From Alitiscatomonas aceti (GTDB lineage Bacteria; Bacillota; Clostridia; Lachnospirales; Lachnospiraceae): a DNA stretch of 64,000 bases. The notes beneath the pieces are model-generated. The model was not told the origin of the DNA and made no database searches. It saw only the letters and a list, made by a program, of their open reading frames with translations. The translations under genes were made by a program, and so were the position numbers. The first letter of the stretch is position 1. Every line of letters begins with the position of its first letter. Where the stretch lies: positions 28,187 through 92,186 of the forward strand of contig NZ_JAOQJF010000013.1 of assembly GCF_025567195.1 (NCBI RefSeq), given 5' to 3'. Below are positions 61,909 to 64,000 of this stretch, one piece after another.

Positions 61909-63206
61909 GTCTGCTCCGTTTTTATCCAGTTCTGCCATCCCGACTCCTCATTCCTTTCCGTTACCAGGGCCGAAAGCGTTCCGTCTGCCACCTGTACGGT
62001 GATCCCGCTCCCCGGCGGCGCCTGCTTTACAGAGCCCAGCCGTTTTCCCTCCTGATCCTCGATATATCCAAAGCCCTGGCTCAGCTTTCTTAAGGGAGAA
62101 AGCCCCCAGAGCCTGCCGCTGGCCTCTGCCAGCCGTTTTTTATCGTCTTCCATCCTCCGGTCCATGGCGCGGGAGAGGCGTCCTTCCCGGCTCTGGAGCC
62201 GTGACCGGATCTCCCCGGTGCGGGCGTCCATGATCCGCTCCAGCCGTTCCTCCTGATCCGCCAGCCGCTGCCTTTTTTCCCGGATCACATGCTGGGGATG
62301 GTAAAGCCGGATCTTCAGCTCATCCTGGCGCAGCCTTCCCTTTACCTGATCCAGGAAAAAGCCCATCTCCCGGGAAAGCTTCCGCTTTCTTGCTTCCAGA
62401 TCCGCCGCAAACCTGGCATAATCAAAGACTGCCAGCTCTGCCGCTGCCGAAGGCGTAGGGGCTCTTAAGTCCGCCACATAGTCGGCAACGGTCACATCCG
62501 TTTCGTGGCCCACCGCAGAGATCACCGGCGTTTCACAGGCAAAGATGGCCCGGGCCACCTCCTCCTCATTGAAGGCCCACAGATCCTCGATGGAGCCGCC
62601 GCCCCGGCCTACGATGAGAACGTCCAGTCCCATGGCGTCCAGGGTACGGATCCCGTTTACGATGCTCTCCTTCGCTCCCTGCCCCTGTACCAGGGCCGGA
62701 TAAAGGATCAGCTGCACATAGGGATTCCTCCGTCTGCTGATATTGATGATGTCCCGGATGGCCGCCCCGGTGGGGGCTGTAACGATCCCTACGGACATGG
62801 CATATCTGGGGATCGGCCGCTTATACTGGGCCGCAAACATCCCCATCTCCTCCAGCTCCCGCAGAAGCTTTTCAAACCGGACGTACAGGTCGCCCCGGCC
62901 TGCCAGCTCGATCTCCGACGCGTAAAGCTGGTATCTTCCGTCCCGCTCGTAAACGTCAACAGTCCCCTTGACCACCACCTGCTGGCCCTCTGCCAGACGG
63001 AAGCCCAGCCCCTTTCTCTGGCCCGCGAACATGACGGCCGAAAGGGTCCCTCCCGAATCCTTTAAGGTAAAGTAAATGTGGCCGGAACTGTGATATTTAC
63101 AGTTGGAAACTTCCCCCTTCACCGAGATCCGGCGAAGAAGGAAGTCCTGGACAAACATATTTTTGATATACGAATTCACCTGCGTGACTGAATATACTCC
63201 CGCCAT
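61905..63206 (-). CDS. xseA: Exodeoxyribonuclease VII large subunit
   Basis: 433 residues. N-terminal OB fold (VKGEVSNCKYHSSGHIYFTL) binds ssDNA; catalytic core with DVLIVGRGGGSIEDLWAFN and SAVGHETDVT; coiled C-terminus. GGAGAG precedes the ATG. Coupled to xseB. Confidence 0.95.
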   Translation of the reverse strand: MAGVYSVTQVNSYIKNMFVQDFLLRRISVKGEVSNCKYHSSGHIYFTLKDSGGTLSAVMFAGQRKGLGFRLAEGQQVVVKGTVDVYERDGRYQLYASEIELAGRGDLYVRFEKLLRELEEMGMFAAQYKRPIPRYAMSVGIVTAPTGAAIRDIINISRRRNPYVQLILYPALVQGQGAKESIVNGIRTLDAMGLDVLIVGRGGGSIEDLWAFNEEEVARAIFACETPVISAVGHETDVTVADYVADLRAPTPSAAAELAVFDYARFAADLEARKRKLSREMGFFLDQVKGRLRQDELKIRLYHPQHVIREKRQRLADQEERLERIMDARTGEIRSRLQSREGRLSRAMDRRMEDDKKRLAEASGRLWGLSPLRKLSQGFGYIEDQEGKRLGSVKQAPPGSGITVQVADGTLSALVTERNEESGWQNWIKTEQT

Positions 63207-63227
63207 AGCTGCTCTCCGGCCTTGATT

Positions 63228-63686
63228 TTATTCGGATCTTTCTTCCACCAGCTTCGCCAGGATCCCGTTGACAAAGGCCGGGGCCCCGTCTCCGCCGAAT
63301 TTCTTGGCCAGCTCCACAGCCTCGTTGATGGCCACCTTCTCCGGAATCTCCTGATCCTCCTTCATCTCAAAAAGAGCCAGCCGGAGGATCGTAAGCTCCA
63401 CCCGGCCCATGCGTCTGGTCTTCCAGCCCTCGGCCACCCCGTTGATCTTCTCATCCAGCTCCGGGATCTTTTTCATAATGGCCTCCACCCGGGCCTCCAG
63501 GGCCGTTTTATCCGCTCCCTCCAGGTCCACCTGGTGGAGCACCTCGTCCGCTCCGTCCTTTCCTGTAACGTCCTCCACCGGAGCGTCAAAATACCGCTCC
63601 AGCTGTTCCTCCTTTTCCTCTGCCGGATAAAAATCCTGGCAGAACAGCATCTTAAAGCAATGTTCCCGAGCTTCCCTTCTGGTCAT
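63228..63686 (-). CDS. nusB: Transcription antitermination factor NusB
   Basis: 152 residues, MTRREAREHCFKMLFCQDF start and ELTILRLALFEM with EAVELAKKFGGDGAPAFVNG near the end, the RNA-binding/NusE-binding fold. GGAGG 7 nt before ATG 63686; the longer frame to 63878 runs over the promoter. First gene of the housekeeping operon. Confidence 0.95.
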   Translation of the reverse strand: MTRREAREHCFKMLFCQDFYPAEEKEEQLERYFDAPVEDVTGKDGADEVLHQVDLEGADKTALEARVEAIMKKIPELDEKINGVAEGWKTRRMGRVELTILRLALFEMKEDQEIPEKVAINEAVELAKKFGGDGAPAFVNGILAKLVEERSE

Positions 63687-63749
63687 CGGATTACCTCCAT
63701 TTATAATCTGAACCGTTTCTTCGATTTCATTTTCTGGTCTTATCTTTCG

Positions 63750-63778
63750 ATTATACATGAATCTGCATAGTTTCACAA
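63750..63778 (-). promoter_or_regulatory. Promoter of the nusB operon
   Basis: TTGTGA (63773-63778, minus) and TATAAT (63750-63755) with a 17-bp spacer, about 65 nt before the nusB start. Confidence 0.7.
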
Positions 63779-63779
63779 G

Positions 63780-64000
63780 ACCTTTATGTATGCGGACGCA
63801 AAAAACAGTATCCCCATAGGACAGACGCACGGCGCTTCCCGGACGCAGCAGGCAGACAAAAAATTTTATTTTTTTCAAAAAAAGACTTGCTTTTTTTGAA
63901 ATCCATGGTACCTGACTTCCGTCGTTTCTCTCAAAACATAGTACTCAGGAGTCCAGGAGGATACAGTTCTGAAAAAGATTGTTGATTTCTTTTTCAGTGA
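63780..64000. other. Right-edge intergenic stretch
   Basis: No reading frame of note. CTGAAAAAGA (63969-63978) and TCTTTTTCAG (63988-63997) form a 10-bp inverted repeat that may terminate a gene lying to the right on the minus strand. A run of A/T tracts fills 63860-63900. Confidence 0.4.

Noticed and set aside
1..64000. tRNA or rRNA genes
   Set aside because: No T-loop (GGTTCGAATCC-type) with matching acceptor stems or rRNA core sequence was recognised on either strand.

Overview
The window looks like the chromosome of a spore-forming Clostridium-group Firmicute, most probably a Lachnospiraceae member. Two things suggest this: the gene order nusB-xseA-xseB-ispA-dxs-tlyA-nadK-argR-recN-spoIVB, and a GC-rich core with strong AGGAGG ribosome binding sites, interrupted by AT-rich accessory DNA. 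Almost every gene lies on the minus strand, so operons are described from high to low coordinates. I recognised no tRNA, rRNA or CRISPR array.

Region by region. (1) 1-3.6 kb: sbcD-sbcC nuclease (sbcC runs off the left edge) and a low-molecular-weight tyrosine phosphatase. (2) 3.7-14.6 kb: an accessory patch. It holds a complete DDE insertion sequence with 14-bp terminal repeats and a 7-bp target duplication, an HNH-like gene, and a decayed HK97-type prophage remnant (integrase, capsid, protease, portal and terminase fragments). An oppositely oriented unit made of a discrete structured RNA plus a PBECR4-like nuclease gene sits inside that remnant. The patch ends with an intact redox/ADP-ribosylation operon (two PNPOx-type flavoproteins, a macrodomain hydrolase and a class M sirtuin) divergent from an HxlR regulator. 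(3) 14.65-25.3 kb: purine catabolism (NCS2 permease, xanthine dehydrogenase B-C-A, MocA-like cytidylyltransferase), a LysM-GH18 protein, and clpB under a CIRCE/HrcA operator. (4) 25.5-46.9 kb: recombinase/IS256 debris, then a tightly packed co-directional defence island. It is a complete type 1 BREX set (XRE regulator, brxA, brxB, brxC, pglX, pglZ, brxL). Cargo lies between pglX and pglZ (DUF3791-DUF3990-small protein cassette, DUF262 plus HEPN pair, AlbA_2 ATPase-like protein), and an OLD nuclease plus UvrD-like helicase pair follows brxL. (5) 46.9-53.5 kb: noncoding structure upstream of BREX (six 20-bp tandem units and a possible multi-stem RNA or miniature element). Next come an NCS2 permease, a MATE exporter and a U32-like protein, framed by inverted copies of a ~50-bp intergenic element. 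A RhuM-Fic/HTH module with a deletion-derived remnant beside it follows. (6) 53.5-64 kb: the conserved spoIVB-to-nusB housekeeping run.

How it fits together: the BREX island shows layered phage defence with probable abortive-infection style cargo (ADP-ribosyltransferase fold, HEPN RNase, OLD/helicase). The RNA plus PBECR4 unit and the RhuM-Fic/HTH module are further candidate toxin-type systems. spo0A normally follows spoIVB, and it is not found downstream of spoIVB here, which suggests that the accessory DNA or a rearrangement broke that synteny. The strongest candidates for something undescribed are the RNA-PBECR4 unit (9.3-10.1 kb), the cargo between pglX and pglZ, and the repeat/RNA region at 47.1-47.4 kb.
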